43,749 bases of DNA from Pseudomonas sp. GM50 (GTDB lineage: Bacteria; Pseudomonadota; Gammaproteobacteria; Pseudomonadales; Pseudomonadaceae): NCBI RefSeq assembly GCF_000282375.1, contig NZ_AKJK01000064.1, positions 1-43,749 on the forward strand, given 5' to 3'. Shown one piece after another: positions 9,053 through 18,669 of the stretch. The notes beneath the pieces are model-generated. The model was not told the origin of the DNA. It did no database searches and saw only the letters and a program-made list of their open reading frames with translations. Made by a program: the position numbers and the translations under genes. Within the stretch, counting starts at the first letter, position 1. Every line of letters starts with the position of its first letter.

Positions 9053-12000
9053 TCAGTTGGAATAAGGCGAGGTGTACGGGCTGACCGGCAGGCTCATGGG
9101 GCCGCTGATGTCCTCGAACTGGTAGCGCAAAGACAGGGCACCGCTGAGTTGTTGGTAGTCGTGAGCGTTGTCCAGGCCCAGATTGGCGCCCAGCAGGAAG
9201 TTCGAAGCGACCTTGTATTCGGCCGCCGCAGCGACGCTGTAGCCGATCCCGGTTTTGTTTTGCCCTTCGTAGCGCAGGCCCGAGGCCGCTTGCAGGGCTT
9301 TGTCGTTGGGGAAATAGTCGGCGCTGTCCTGTTCGAAATGCTGCACGCCAACCGAGCCCTTGACTTGATACGTCAAGCGTCCGCTGCGTTGTGCCCAGGT
9401 CACGGGCACGCCCAGGGCGAAGAACGTCTGCGGGCTGAAATAGCCGCCGTGGCCATAAGTGAAATAGTCCTGATTGTTGGCGTAGCTGATGCCGGTCATG
9501 CTCAGGCCGACGGTCAGCTTGCTGTCCGTTGCATTTTGCAGGTACCAGTAGACGCCGCTGCCCAGCTCACTGCGGTTGTTGGACTCGACATGGTTGCCCA
9601 ACAGCTGGTGCCAGGAGGCGTAGCCATAGGCGCCGACTTCGTTGTCGTCAAAGCTCAACTGGCCACGCCCGCCATTGGCGGTCACGCCGCCCCAGGACTG
9701 CCCGCTGCGTTTGTCCGTGGTGCCGGCAAACGAGGTGACGCTGTCAGTCACCGGACGTCGGGAAACGCTCACGCCGTAACGGACATTAGAGGTGTCGCTC
9801 ACCGGGCGATCAATGCTGATGCCGCCAGTGGCTGTGGTGTATTTGAAGCCGAGCGGGGTGGTGCCGAGATCGGCTTTGAACCCATCCGCGGGCCGTTGAA
9901 TAGCGACGGAAAGGCCGACACCCTCGGCTTTTTGCGAGCCGACGCCGTCGCTCTGCGCACCGCTACCGAAACGCGACAGTGCCTCTCCGCTGGCACTGCC
10001 GGCGTTCAGCGAGACCGGCGTCACGCGCAGGGCGACGCGGCTTTCATCCAGCGGGATATTGATTTCCAGCGGTGTTTCAACATCGGTCAGTTTGCTCAAC
10101 CCCGACTCACTGTTGTTGCTGCGAATGCTCACGCCTTGGGTGACGTAGGCACTGCGCTCCTGAAGGATTTTATTCAGCGCCAGTTGCGCGGGGCTGATGT
10201 CCTCGCTCACCAGTGCTGCGCGCGGCAGCTGCGACTCGAATCGATTGCTCGCCTGCTGCGACCTTGGCGGGGCGTCGATGCCAAAAGGGGTGTAAGACTT
10301 CACGCTGCCCGGCATTTCCTGAACCGGTGGCGGGATCGCTGCCAGCAAGCTGTCGCGACTGACCTCGCTCCGTGGACCCGACACTCCGGCAAAAGGGTTG
10401 GGCGCCACCGTCGAACCGGCCAGTTGGCCGCTCTGGTTTCTGCGTTTCTCGCTCTGTTCAATGGCCACCGCTTTGCGCAGCAGATCGGTCGCCGTGCCGG
10501 TCTGGCCCATGTTCTGGTAGCGGCGGGCGGCCTCTGTCAGGGTTTGAGGGTTGCCGGATTCAGTCTTGAGCAGCTGTTGCAGTGCCTGTTCGGCAAAGGC
10601 CGTGTCCTGTGCCAACACCGCCGCGTCGGCGGCACCCAACAGCAGTTGCGGGTCGTTTGGCTGGCGTTGTAACAGCGGTTTGTAGAGTTCGAGGGCTTTT
10701 GCCGTGTCGCCGTTGGCCGAGTACATCCGCGCCAGGGCCGCGACGGCAGCGCTATCACCGGGACGTTGCGCCAGTGCGGGCGCTAGCGTGTCATAAGCGC
10801 TGGCCAGATTGCCGCGTTCACGCAACTGGTCAGCCTGGCGGATGCGATAGAGGTAGAGCAGGTCGTCGAAACGCTTGCGAGCCGGCGCGTTCAAGGGCCT
10901 GTTCTGAAGGTCGCGCAGAATCTCGTTGACCTGTGCGTCCTCTCCAGTTTTAAGCAGAACAGCGGCGTATTGCAGGATGAAGTCCGCCGAGGGCGCCGTG
11001 GTGTTTTGCAACTGGCCGCGCATGAGGGCCAGCGCACGGGTCGGCTCGCCGATGTCGACATACGCCGAGGCCAGGCTCGCCATGCGATCGGGACTGTTAT
11101 TGGCCGTCGGCTGAATACGATCGAGCAAGGTCAGGGCTTCCTGGCGCTGGCCGCGCTTGCCCAACTCGATCGCCTGGCGCAGTTGCAGGTTGAGGCTGAC
11201 ATCAGCGGCCAGCGCGTCCATGTCCGGGGTGCGCTGGTCGGGGCGCAAGCGTCCCAACGTGGTCTGGGCGGCTTTCCACTCACCCATCTGCACCGACAGC
11301 AAGGCGCTGATGTAAAGCGCATCGGCATTGTCGGGGCGGGCCTGGAGCATGGCGTTGATCAGGTCCCGAGCCTTTTGCGGTTCGCCCATCGCCAGGTTCA
11401 GGCGGGCCAGGGCGAAACGTGTCCAGATGTTGTCCGGCTCAACGCGCAGTGCGTCTTGCAAGGCGTTGCGCGCAGCGGGCAGGTCGTTGCGTTGTTCGGC
11501 GAGGGCGGCCAGTTGCGTCGCGCGCAAGGCTTGCAGGCGTGCGGACTGGCCGATCTTTGCCTGTCCGGTGGCGGGCAGGCTGTTGATCAGTTGCAGGGCT
11601 TCATCGTTCTTGCCGCTCTTGAGCAGCACATTGACCAGCCCTTCCTGTGCTTGAGGGTCGTCGTGGCGCAGGTTCAAAATCTGCCGATAGTTGCGCTGAG
11701 CGTCATCGAACTGGCCCGCGCCGGCCTGAATATCCGCCAGGGCGAGGCGAGCATCCACCCCGTTTGGATTGAGCCGCAGCGCCTGGTTGACCAAGACCTG
11801 TGCCTGGGCTGTCTGGCCTTTGGCCTGGGCGTCGCGGGCCTGCTGCAACGCAGACCAGTAGCGCACTTCGTTCAGTGCAACTTGCCAGCGGCTGCCGTCG
11901 TTTTGTCGTGTGGCCTGACTCAAGAGCTTTTCCGCTTCGGCCAGTCGGTGTTGCTGCTGGCGAATAACCCCAAGGCCACCCAGTGCGTCAGCATCATCGG

Positions 12001-12913
12001 GCCGGGTTTTCAAGCGTGCTTGAAAAGCCTGTTCGGCGGTGGCCTGATCGCCTTCTTTGAGCGCCTTCAGGCCGCGCGCGACTTCGGCGGGCGGTTGCCA
12101 TTCCTTGCTGGTCGTCGTTGCTACCTGTTGCTTGCCCTTGTTCATCTGCGCCCGGATTTCCACGTCATCCGGATGCGACTTGAGGTACGCCTCGAACAAC
12201 GGCACTTGTGCCGGATCGGGCGGACCGATCCAGGTCAGCGCCAGGCGCCAGCTTTCGTCGGCATCACCGGCAATGTCGGCACGCTGGGTCAGCGCGGCCA
12301 GGGCGCGGATGCCCTCGGCACGGCTGTCTTCACGGCGCACCAGATGCTTGGCGTAAAACAGCGCGACGATCGAGTCGTTGGGCATTTCACGTTGCAGGCG
12401 CTGAAATCCGCTGCGTGCCTCAGCCCAGTCAGCCTGATTGAAGGCAAGGTTGTTGTAATACTCACGGCCGATCGTACCTTGAGGTGGACGGCCATCGAAC
12501 AGCGAACGAAACACAGCGGTCGCCTTGTCACGCTCACCGGCATCGACGAGGCGCCGAGCCTCCTCCAGACGCTGCTGGTTCTGCGGTTGGGCCACGCCGA
12601 TGTCCTGCGCCAATTGCAGTGCCTGCCGAGGCGCTGGCTGGATGGCCTGCAAGCGGGCGAGGTATTGCTGCGCCTGTTGTGGCTTGCCCTGTTGCACGCC
12701 GATCAAGCCCAGGCCATACAGTGCGTCAACCTGGGCCGGGTCCAGCAGCAGGACTTTCAACCAGACTTCCGCAGCGCGTTGAGGGTTGTTGTGCAACTGC
12801 CAGTACTGCCCTTGCTCGACGAGTAATGCTTGTGGTGTCGGACTTTGAGCGTGTGCAGCGGCCGTCCATGCGCTCATGACGGCGATGGCTAGCGTGCGGT
12901 GATGCGCGTGCAT
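9053..12913 (-). CDS. wssE: WssE/BcsC: cellulose export porin with TPR superhelix
   Basis: 1286 residues, the usual size for BcsC. A Sec signal peptide covers residues 1-22 (IAVMSAWTAAAHA). Tetratricopeptide repeats fill most of the next 850 residues (for example ALYGLGLIGVQQGKPQQAQQ and ALGGLGVIRQQQHRLAEAEK). A low-complexity linker follows near 860-930, and the C-terminal beta-barrel domain begins near the stretch GVSIRSNNSESGLSKLTDVE. The barrel conducts cellulose through the outer membrane while the TPRs contact periplasmic partners. The start overlaps the end of wssD by 25 bp. No frameshift is seen. Confidence 0.94.
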   Translation of the reverse strand: MHAHHRTLAIAVMSAWTAAAHAQSPTPQALLVEQGQYWQLHNNPQRAAEVWLKVLLLDPAQVDALYGLGLIGVQQGKPQQAQQYLARLQAIQPAPRQALQLAQDIGVAQPQNQQRLEEARRLVDAGERDKATAVFRSLFDGRPPQGTIGREYYNNLAFNQADWAEARSGFQRLQREMPNDSIVALFYAKHLVRREDSRAEGIRALAALTQRADIAGDADESWRLALTWIGPPDPAQVPLFEAYLKSHPDDVEIRAQMNKGKQQVATTTSKEWQPPAEVARGLKALKEGDQATAEQAFQARLKTRPDDADALGGLGVIRQQQHRLAEAEKLLSQATRQNDGSRWQVALNEVRYWSALQQARDAQAKGQTAQAQVLVNQALRLNPNGVDARLALADIQAGAGQFDDAQRNYRQILNLRHDDPQAQEGLVNVLLKSGKNDEALQLINSLPATGQAKIGQSARLQALRATQLAALAEQRNDLPAARNALQDALRVEPDNIWTRFALARLNLAMGEPQKARDLINAMLQARPDNADALYISALLSVQMGEWKAAQTTLGRLRPDQRTPDMDALAADVSLNLQLRQAIELGKRGQRQEALTLLDRIQPTANNSPDRMASLASAYVDIGEPTRALALMRGQLQNTTAPSADFILQYAAVLLKTGEDAQVNEILRDLQNRPLNAPARKRFDDLLYLYRIRQADQLRERGNLASAYDTLAPALAQRPGDSAAVAALARMYSANGDTAKALELYKPLLQRQPNDPQLLLGAADAAVLAQDTAFAEQALQQLLKTESGNPQTLTEAARRYQNMGQTGTATDLLRKAVAIEQSEKRRNQSGQLAGSTVAPNPFAGVSGPRSEVSRDSLLAAIPPPVQEMPGSVKSYTPFGIDAPPRSQQASNRFESQLPRAALVSEDISPAQLALNKILQERSAYVTQGVSIRSNNSESGLSKLTDVETPLEINIPLDESRVALRVTPVSLNAGSASGEALSRFGSGAQSDGVGSQKAEGVGLSVAIQRPADGFKADLGTTPLGFKYTTATGGISIDRPVSDTSNVRYGVSVSRRPVTDSVTSFAGTTDKRSGQSWGGVTANGGRGQLSFDDNEVGAYGYASWHQLLGNHVESNNRSELGSGVYWYLQNATDSKLTVGLSMTGISYANNQDYFTYGHGGYFSPQTFFALGVPVTWAQRSGRLTYQVKGSVGVQHFEQDSADYFPNDKALQAASGLRYEGQNKTGIGYSVAAAAEYKVASNFLLGANLGLDNAHDYQQLSGALSLRYQFEDISGPMSLPVSPYTSPYSN

Positions 12914-14148
12914 GCGGTCTCCCAGGAGAGTTTCAGCGTTCCGTCTTCCCGGAATCGGTAATGTTTATCTGCCCATCCGAGGGCGAACAGGCTGAGCATG
13001 AAGTTGTAGTAACGCGGCGGACCGGCGTCGGCATCAGGCCTGGCCAGCGCCTCGTGCAAAGCGAGCTCCACGCGGCGTCGTTGCTGATCGGCCAACCCGG
13101 GGTGCCCCTTGGCCTCAAGGTAGGGAATCAGTGCAGCCCAGAATCCGAACGGGCTCTGACCCTGAACACTGCCGTGGAGAACCTGGACTGTTTCCGGGGG
13201 GGAACCCGTCGCGACCGTGCTGCGGGCCATGCCGTCCAGCCGTTTGAGCAGGCGCGCTGCCAGCGGTTCGGAGGTATCACTCATACCCAGCCAGAGGTAC
13301 ACGCGAATGGCATCGTAGCTGCCCGTGTCGCCGTGGATCGGGTCGCTGGTGAAGACACCCGATTGCGCTGAAGTGCCTTGATAACCGACCCAGTCAGCGA
13401 CGAAACCGTGGCGGCTGGATTGGGCAATCATCGTCGCGGTGTTGTTGGCAATCGCTTGCCAGGGCCCGGAGGGTGCTGCCTTGGCCAGCCGCCGTAACAG
13501 TGGCATTGGCAGGTAGCTGGGGTTCAGGCGCCAGAGCGCGTCCGGCTGGACGAAGCCTTGTGGTCCAGGCAACACCATCGGGCCCAGCCCGGGCAGCGTG
13601 ACGACCAATTGCGCTTCAATCGTCGCCATCAGGTGCAGGGCGTCCTGGTGATAGTCCGGCCGATGCCACAGGCGTGCGGCTTCGAGCAGGGCGTAGGCGG
13701 TCCACAGGTCGGCGTCGGCGGCCGAATTGGCGTCTTGCAGGCGCCACTGACCGTCCGTGCCTTGCCCCCATAACCAACCCGGCAGGCGTGTGGCGGTGGC
13801 AGAGCCTGCGAGGTTGGCTGAGGTCCAGCGCCAGAGTTTGTCAAAGCGTGGCTGATCGTTGCCGATCAGCGCGAAGAGCATGCCGTAGGACTGCCCTTCA
13901 GAGGTGCTGTGATTGTTCTCCTGGCTCGACTCCAGAACCCGGCCGTCGGCCTGGACGAAGCGCGTTGCATAGGTTTGCCACAGTGGCCAGGCTGGCGACT
14001 CACAGGGTTTTCCGGCCGCGATCGCAGGCGCCAGCAGGGCAAGCGCAAGCACGGCGCTCAACCTGCGCGTGTTACCGCGCAGGCACTGGCGAAGTGAAAT
14101 ACCCCGGCTGCTCATGGACGACACAGGCATGCGCGGCTCATTGACCAA
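12889..14148 (-). CDS. wssD: WssD/BcsZ: periplasmic endo-1,4-beta-glucanase (GH8)
   Basis: Up to 419 residues from the ATG at 14148; the ATG at 14130 (MPVSSMSS) is an alternative. The signal sequence is near residues 29-45 (RLSAVLALALLAPAIAAG). GH8 motifs are clear: Glu84 in TSEGQSYGM is the expected acid, Asp147 lies in NSAADADLW, and Asp279 lies in GSYDAIRVYLW. BcsZ trims nascent cellulose in the periplasm and is required for normal output. It overlaps wssC by 11 bp and wssE by 25 bp. Confidence 0.93.
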   Translation of the reverse strand: MVNEPRMPVSSMSSRGISLRQCLRGNTRRLSAVLALALLAPAIAAGKPCESPAWPLWQTYATRFVQADGRVLESSQENNHSTSEGQSYGMLFALIGNDQPRFDKLWRWTSANLAGSATATRLPGWLWGQGTDGQWRLQDANSAADADLWTAYALLEAARLWHRPDYHQDALHLMATIEAQLVVTLPGLGPMVLPGPQGFVQPDALWRLNPSYLPMPLLRRLAKAAPSGPWQAIANNTATMIAQSSRHGFVADWVGYQGTSAQSGVFTSDPIHGDTGSYDAIRVYLWLGMSDTSEPLAARLLKRLDGMARSTVATGSPPETVQVLHGSVQGQSPFGFWAALIPYLEAKGHPGLADQQRRRVELALHEALARPDADAGPPRYYNFMLSLFALGWADKHYRFREDGTLKLSWETACTRITAR

Positions 14149-16441
14149 GACGACGTTTGGCCCGTAAACGCAAGGCCAGGTAGGCCATCGAAGCCAGCAG
14201 CAGGATCCCCAGGAGGGTGAACAGCATGAGCGCCACTACGTTTTGCGAGAGGTACCACTGCAGATAGCGCAATGGGCTCAGGCTCCCGACGTAGTAATCC
14301 TGCTCGGCGACCAGCGATTCGACATGCTTGCCCCTGACCACCACCAGACTGCCTTGCAACTCGCGGGCGTTTTCTTCGCTGCTGAGCAGGGCGTTGGTCA
14401 CGTCGGCCAAACCGTTGGGCCTTGCGCTGGCGATAAACACCACACTGCGCCCACTCTTGAGCGGCGATTCGAATCCGGTCAAATAAGCACTGCCGTCGTC
14501 AGCGGTAAACCTGAAGCTGCTGCGCGCTTCACGCAGATTGGTTTTCGTATCCGGGCTGATCCAGTTGCGCACACGCAAGGGCAGGTCAGACAGTTCAAAG
14601 TATTGCGCAGCCTCTTCGCCCTTGGCCGGCAGAAGGCTTTGCCATTGCGCAAGCAGCGGCTGATTGTTGCCCGAGGCGAGCACCAGCAAATCCCGGTCGC
14701 TTTGCTCGGCCACCTGGTCGGCGTGGACCACCTTCACCCCGGTGGCCGGATAACCGGTGGAGTCGCCGAAGCGGCCGAGCAGGGTCAGATAGGCGCTCAG
14801 ATCGGCCGGGCCTGGCTCGTTGGGCAGGATCACCGAAGTTTCAGAAAGGTCGGCCATGCGGGTGAACGGGAAGCCACTGTCCTTGAACACCCCGAGGTTG
14901 GGCATGGCCATGAAATGTTCGTATTGGCTGAGGTCCAGGGTCGAGTCCGGGTCGATCACACCGCGCATGTTGTCGATGATGATGTCGCGGCATTCGCCCT
15001 GTTTGATGTAGTCATACATGAAGCGAAATTGCAGGCGTGATTGCAGCGCTACGGAATTGAGCGGCAACAGCATGCGCGACGTACGGGCCAGGCTGTCGTC
15101 GGTTTTGAGCATCGCCAGCAGGCTGTCGCTGTTGCCGAGTTTCTCGATCGAGGGCAGATCGATCGACTTGATGAAGGTGTCGTTGAAGTTGACCAGCAAC
15201 GAGGAATTGGTGGAGACCGGTTGCGGCGTATAGCGGTATTTCAGGTCAAGTTGCGCACCGGGCTCACGCCAGTTGAACAGGTCGGGTGGCAAGCGCAGCG
15301 CAACCGTCATTTGCCCCGGGTTATAACCCGACACATTGAGTTCTGCGGGCTTCGCCAGTTCACCCAGGCGAACCGGGCGATCGGAGGGCAGCCAGTTAGG
15401 CGCGTCGTACGGTCGGCGTGGTTTGAGCGAGTCGATCCGGTCGATCACTACGCTCTGCCCGGAAAAGGCCGAGCCACCGAGGGCCAGCGCTGTCGCGGCG
15501 ACCTTGAGATCGGCGCCATCGCGCCCGGAGACGATCAACAGTTTGCCCTGAGCATCATTCGGGTTGCTCACGAGTGTCAATGTCGGCCCCGTGACTTCTT
15601 TGATCGGTAAGCCGCTCAAGGTCGTTGATTCGCTGCCACTGACAAACACCACGGCGTTGCCTTTGGCCGGCAGGCTGGTGAGGCTGGCGGGGAAGGTGGC
15701 GCCGCGGTAGCTGGCCAAGGCGCCAAACCAGGACGACAGGATACCGGCGGCCTCAAGCTCGGCGCCGCCCGGGCGCCCGGTGAACACGAAGGGCAACTTC
15801 AGGGGCGAGGCGTCTCGACGATCGAACAAGGGCAGCGGCAGGGCGGCCAGGTCGTTGGGCTGTTTAATCGAGGACACCTGGAGGCTCAGCTGACTCTCGT
15901 TGCCGATCCTGGCCCACAGGCTGGAGTGCAAAGGGTCTTCACATTGCATTGTGTAGTGACCGATGAACTGCAGGCTGAGCCGGTTGAATTCGGTGATGGT
16001 CTGCGGCGGAATCTGCACGGTTCGGGTCTGCAATTTACCGGCCTCTTCCTTCGGCAGGGGCAGGCTGGCGGCCACTTGATCGTTGACCAGCACATTGATC
16101 TGCGAAAGGTCGGCCAGCAGCGCCGGTGAGTAGCTGTACTGCAACGTGACCTGCGCCGCCGTGACGACTTCATCGGCGCGCACATCGAAGTTCACACTGT
16201 CGGTAGCCTCCACGCCTTTAAGGGTCATCGAATAGCTTTTGCCCAGCTCCTTGAGGGTGCGGGTATAGCTGTTGCCCGGGGCATCGGTGCCGGGCAACGC
16301 TGCGAGCGGCATCACCGCCGGCTCTGTGGCGCTGATTTGGGCGGTAGCACTCAATGCCCAGCCGCTCCAGCCCGCTAGCGAGCAGGTGATCAGCATGAGT
16401 GAGCGACGAGGAAGAAAGGTCCGGCGAGTGGAAGGCTTCAA
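14138..16441 (-). CDS. wssC: WssC/BcsB: periplasmic cellulose synthase subunit
   Basis: 767 residues. It partners BcsA and guides the emerging glucan through carbohydrate-binding and flavodoxin-like periplasmic domains. A signal peptide lies within residues 1-35 (SLMLITCSLAGWSGWALSA). BcsB-typical sequences include YSYSPALLADLSQINVLVND near 105 and HYTMQCEDPLHSSLWARI near 175. A single C-terminal anchor (VVALMLFTLLGILLLASMAY) ends in basic residues, as needed to pack against BcsA. The ATG overlaps the wssB stop by 4 bp. Confidence 0.94.
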   Translation of the reverse strand: MKPSTRRTFLPRRSLMLITCSLAGWSGWALSATAQISATEPAVMPLAALPGTDAPGNSYTRTLKELGKSYSMTLKGVEATDSVNFDVRADEVVTAAQVTLQYSYSPALLADLSQINVLVNDQVAASLPLPKEEAGKLQTRTVQIPPQTITEFNRLSLQFIGHYTMQCEDPLHSSLWARIGNESQLSLQVSSIKQPNDLAALPLPLFDRRDASPLKLPFVFTGRPGGAELEAAGILSSWFGALASYRGATFPASLTSLPAKGNAVVFVSGSESTTLSGLPIKEVTGPTLTLVSNPNDAQGKLLIVSGRDGADLKVAATALALGGSAFSGQSVVIDRIDSLKPRRPYDAPNWLPSDRPVRLGELAKPAELNVSGYNPGQMTVALRLPPDLFNWREPGAQLDLKYRYTPQPVSTNSSLLVNFNDTFIKSIDLPSIEKLGNSDSLLAMLKTDDSLARTSRMLLPLNSVALQSRLQFRFMYDYIKQGECRDIIIDNMRGVIDPDSTLDLSQYEHFMAMPNLGVFKDSGFPFTRMADLSETSVILPNEPGPADLSAYLTLLGRFGDSTGYPATGVKVVHADQVAEQSDRDLLVLASGNNQPLLAQWQSLLPAKGEEAAQYFELSDLPLRVRNWISPDTKTNLREARSSFRFTADDGSAYLTGFESPLKSGRSVVFIASARPNGLADVTNALLSSEENARELQGSLVVVRGKHVESLVAEQDYYVGSLSPLRYLQWYLSQNVVALMLFTLLGILLLASMAYLALRLRAKRRLGQ

Positions 16442-18669
16442 GATCGTTGCGTGTCCGCGGTGGAGTCGATAGGTGATGGAGTGTCCGGGCGTTTGCGCAG
16501 CAGCGCCTGGCTGTCCTTTAGGGTTGCTACGAACAAGCGCAGGATGGCGCGCAAGCCAATGCTGCTGACCTCGCGCAACGCCGACATGGGCGCGTCGAGG
16601 CGGCCGTTACCCCACGTGTTGGCCCAGGTGTCGGCCCGTGAAAAGGTCAGTCGCACCAGCTCGCTTTGCTGGCGCAGGGTCAAAGCCTCGAATTGCACGC
16701 CCGCCACTTTGTCGTTGCTGAAGACTGTTTTTGCGGGAAAGAGGCTTGAGGGCGGTGTGCGCAGAATGCACAGTCGCAGCTTCTCATTGACGCTGAGCAG
16801 AACCTGCGGTGGCAGTGCCAGACCCACGCCGTTTTGTGAGAAGTCCCGGGTTACGCAATCGAACCAGGTGCCGTCTTCGCGATAGACGCGCACGGGCAGA
16901 TCCGCGGGCACCCTGGGTTCGTTGCGCACCTGAGAGGACTCAGTGGCCACCGCCACGGCGGTGCTGACGATGACGATGTTGTACACGGTCCAGGCCAGGT
17001 TGATCAGCAGGGTAGTGGCCTCGGCCGAATCACTCCCGATCAGTTTCACCACGCCGATCGCCAGACCGATCATGTTCAAGGTCAGCAGGACGATGTAAGG
17101 CCGCGCGAGCTTCCAGTTGAAATAGTCCTTTTCAATGGTGCCGCCCTTGTCGGTCACGTTGAATTTGCCCAGCGAAGGGCTGATCAGGGCCAACAGCACC
17201 GGTCGCATGATGTACCAGGCCAATACCGACTCATACACCTCGTTCCAGAAGGAATGGCGGAAGCGCCCCTGGATGCTGGAGTTGGTCAGGCTGGAATGGA
17301 AAATATGCGGCAGTACATAGACCGTGACCATCAATGCCGAGGCATGGAAAATCTGCGCGTCGAAAAACAGATAGGCCAAGGGTGCGGTCAAGAACACCAG
17401 GCGGGGCAGGCTGTAGAAAAAGTGCATCATGGCGTTGAGGTAGCAGATGCGCTGCCCCAGGTTCAGTCCCTTGCCAAACAACGGATTGTCGGTCCGAAAA
17501 ATCTGCGCCATGCCCCGCGCCCAGCGTATGCGCTGGCTGATGTGTCGGGAAAGGCTTTCAGTGGCCAGTCCCGCCGCTTGTGGAACGGCGAGGTACGCGG
17601 TATTGAAACCACGGCGATTGAGCTTGAGTGCCGTGTGCGCATCCTCCGTCACGGTTTCGGTGGCGATGCCGCCGACTTCCAGCAAATGAGTCCGCCGCAT
17701 GACCGCGCACGAGCCACAGAAGAAGGCCGCGTTCCACAGGTCGTTGCCGTCCTGCACCAGGCCATAGAACAGCTCACCTTCATTGGGCACCGAGCGAAAG
17801 GTATCGAGGTTTTTTTCGAACGGATCGGGTGAGTAGAAAAAGTGCGGCGTTTGCAGCAACGCCAGGTTCGGGTCCTTTAAAAACCAGCCCATGGTGATCT
17901 GCAGGAAGGAACGGGTGGGCACGTGGTCGGCGTCGAATATGGCAATGAACTCGCCATCGGTGACTTTGAGTGCCTCGTTGAGGTTGCCGGCCTTGGCATG
18001 TTGATTGTTGTCGCGGGTGATGTAGTTGACACCAATCTGCTGACAGAAAACCTTGAACTCCTCGCGGCGTCCGTCATCGAGCATGTGCACCCGCAGTTTG
18101 CCCTCGGGCCAGTCAATGGCTTGAGCGGCGAGCACCACCAGTTTGACGATACCCAATGATTCGTTATAGGTAGGAATGAACACGTCTACCGTCGGCCATT
18201 CTGCGGGCGGCTGTTGCAGAAACTGCGGTTTGCGGTGCAACGGCCAGGCGGTCTGTACATAGCCGAAGACCAGGACGAGCAAGGCATACAGTTCGGCCAG
18301 CACCAGCCCGTAGCCAAATACGGCATCCTGCCAATTCTCGAAGTTCAGGGTGTCGGACAGGCGCCAGTACATGTAACGCAACGAAGCGATCAGCGAGAGG
18401 GTGATCAGGGTCAGGATCGCCAGGCGCCCGGCTTGTTTGCGGATGACCAGGCTGGCGGCAAAACAGACGGCGGCAAACGCGGCCTGGGAATACAGATTCA
18501 GCGGCGCAGTGAGGATACCCAGCACCAACAATGCCGCGATCAGCCCGGCTGAGACCTTCAGGCCTTGGCGCCAACGCACGGGCCATCGACTAATGCGATC
18601 CTGGAAGCTATCCAATAGCCCCTGCAACCACCACGTCTTTGCAGGTAGCTGATTGAGCTGGGCGGTCAT
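16438..18669 (-). CDS. wssB: WssB/BcsA: c-di-GMP-activated cellulose synthase catalytic subunit
   Basis: 743 residues. A processive GT2 glycosyltransferase that polymerises UDP-glucose and extrudes cellulose through the inner membrane. All catalytic motifs are present: Asp198-Asp199-Gly200 (LDDGRR), Asp246-x-Asp248 (DADHVP), Thr341-Glu342-Asp343, and the QxxRW motif Gln379-Arg-Ile-Arg-Trp383. Membrane segments flank the domain. A PilZ domain near 580-680 carries RxxxR (582-586, RNEPR) and DxSxxG (609-614, in DFSQNGVG), the c-di-GMP binding elements, so allosteric activation should be intact. Coupled to wssA and wssC by 4-bp overlaps. Confidence 0.96.
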   Translation of the reverse strand: MTAQLNQLPAKTWWLQGLLDSFQDRISRWPVRWRQGLKVSAGLIAALLVLGILTAPLNLYSQAAFAAVCFAASLVIRKQAGRLAILTLITLSLIASLRYMYWRLSDTLNFENWQDAVFGYGLVLAELYALLVLVFGYVQTAWPLHRKPQFLQQPPAEWPTVDVFIPTYNESLGIVKLVVLAAQAIDWPEGKLRVHMLDDGRREEFKVFCQQIGVNYITRDNNQHAKAGNLNEALKVTDGEFIAIFDADHVPTRSFLQITMGWFLKDPNLALLQTPHFFYSPDPFEKNLDTFRSVPNEGELFYGLVQDGNDLWNAAFFCGSCAVMRRTHLLEVGGIATETVTEDAHTALKLNRRGFNTAYLAVPQAAGLATESLSRHISQRIRWARGMAQIFRTDNPLFGKGLNLGQRICYLNAMMHFFYSLPRLVFLTAPLAYLFFDAQIFHASALMVTVYVLPHIFHSSLTNSSIQGRFRHSFWNEVYESVLAWYIMRPVLLALISPSLGKFNVTDKGGTIEKDYFNWKLARPYIVLLTLNMIGLAIGVVKLIGSDSAEATTLLINLAWTVYNIVIVSTAVAVATESSQVRNEPRVPADLPVRVYREDGTWFDCVTRDFSQNGVGLALPPQVLLSVNEKLRLCILRTPPSSLFPAKTVFSNDKVAGVQFEALTLRQQSELVRLTFSRADTWANTWGNGRLDAPMSALREVSSIGLRAILRLFVATLKDSQALLRKRPDTPSPIDSTADTQRS

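Noticed and set aside
9149..12826. Long plus-strand frames (507 and 618 codons) opposite the cellulose porin gene
   Set aside because: Shadows of the TPR-rich, high-G+C bcsC gene; no ribosome-binding sites, domains or promoters support them.
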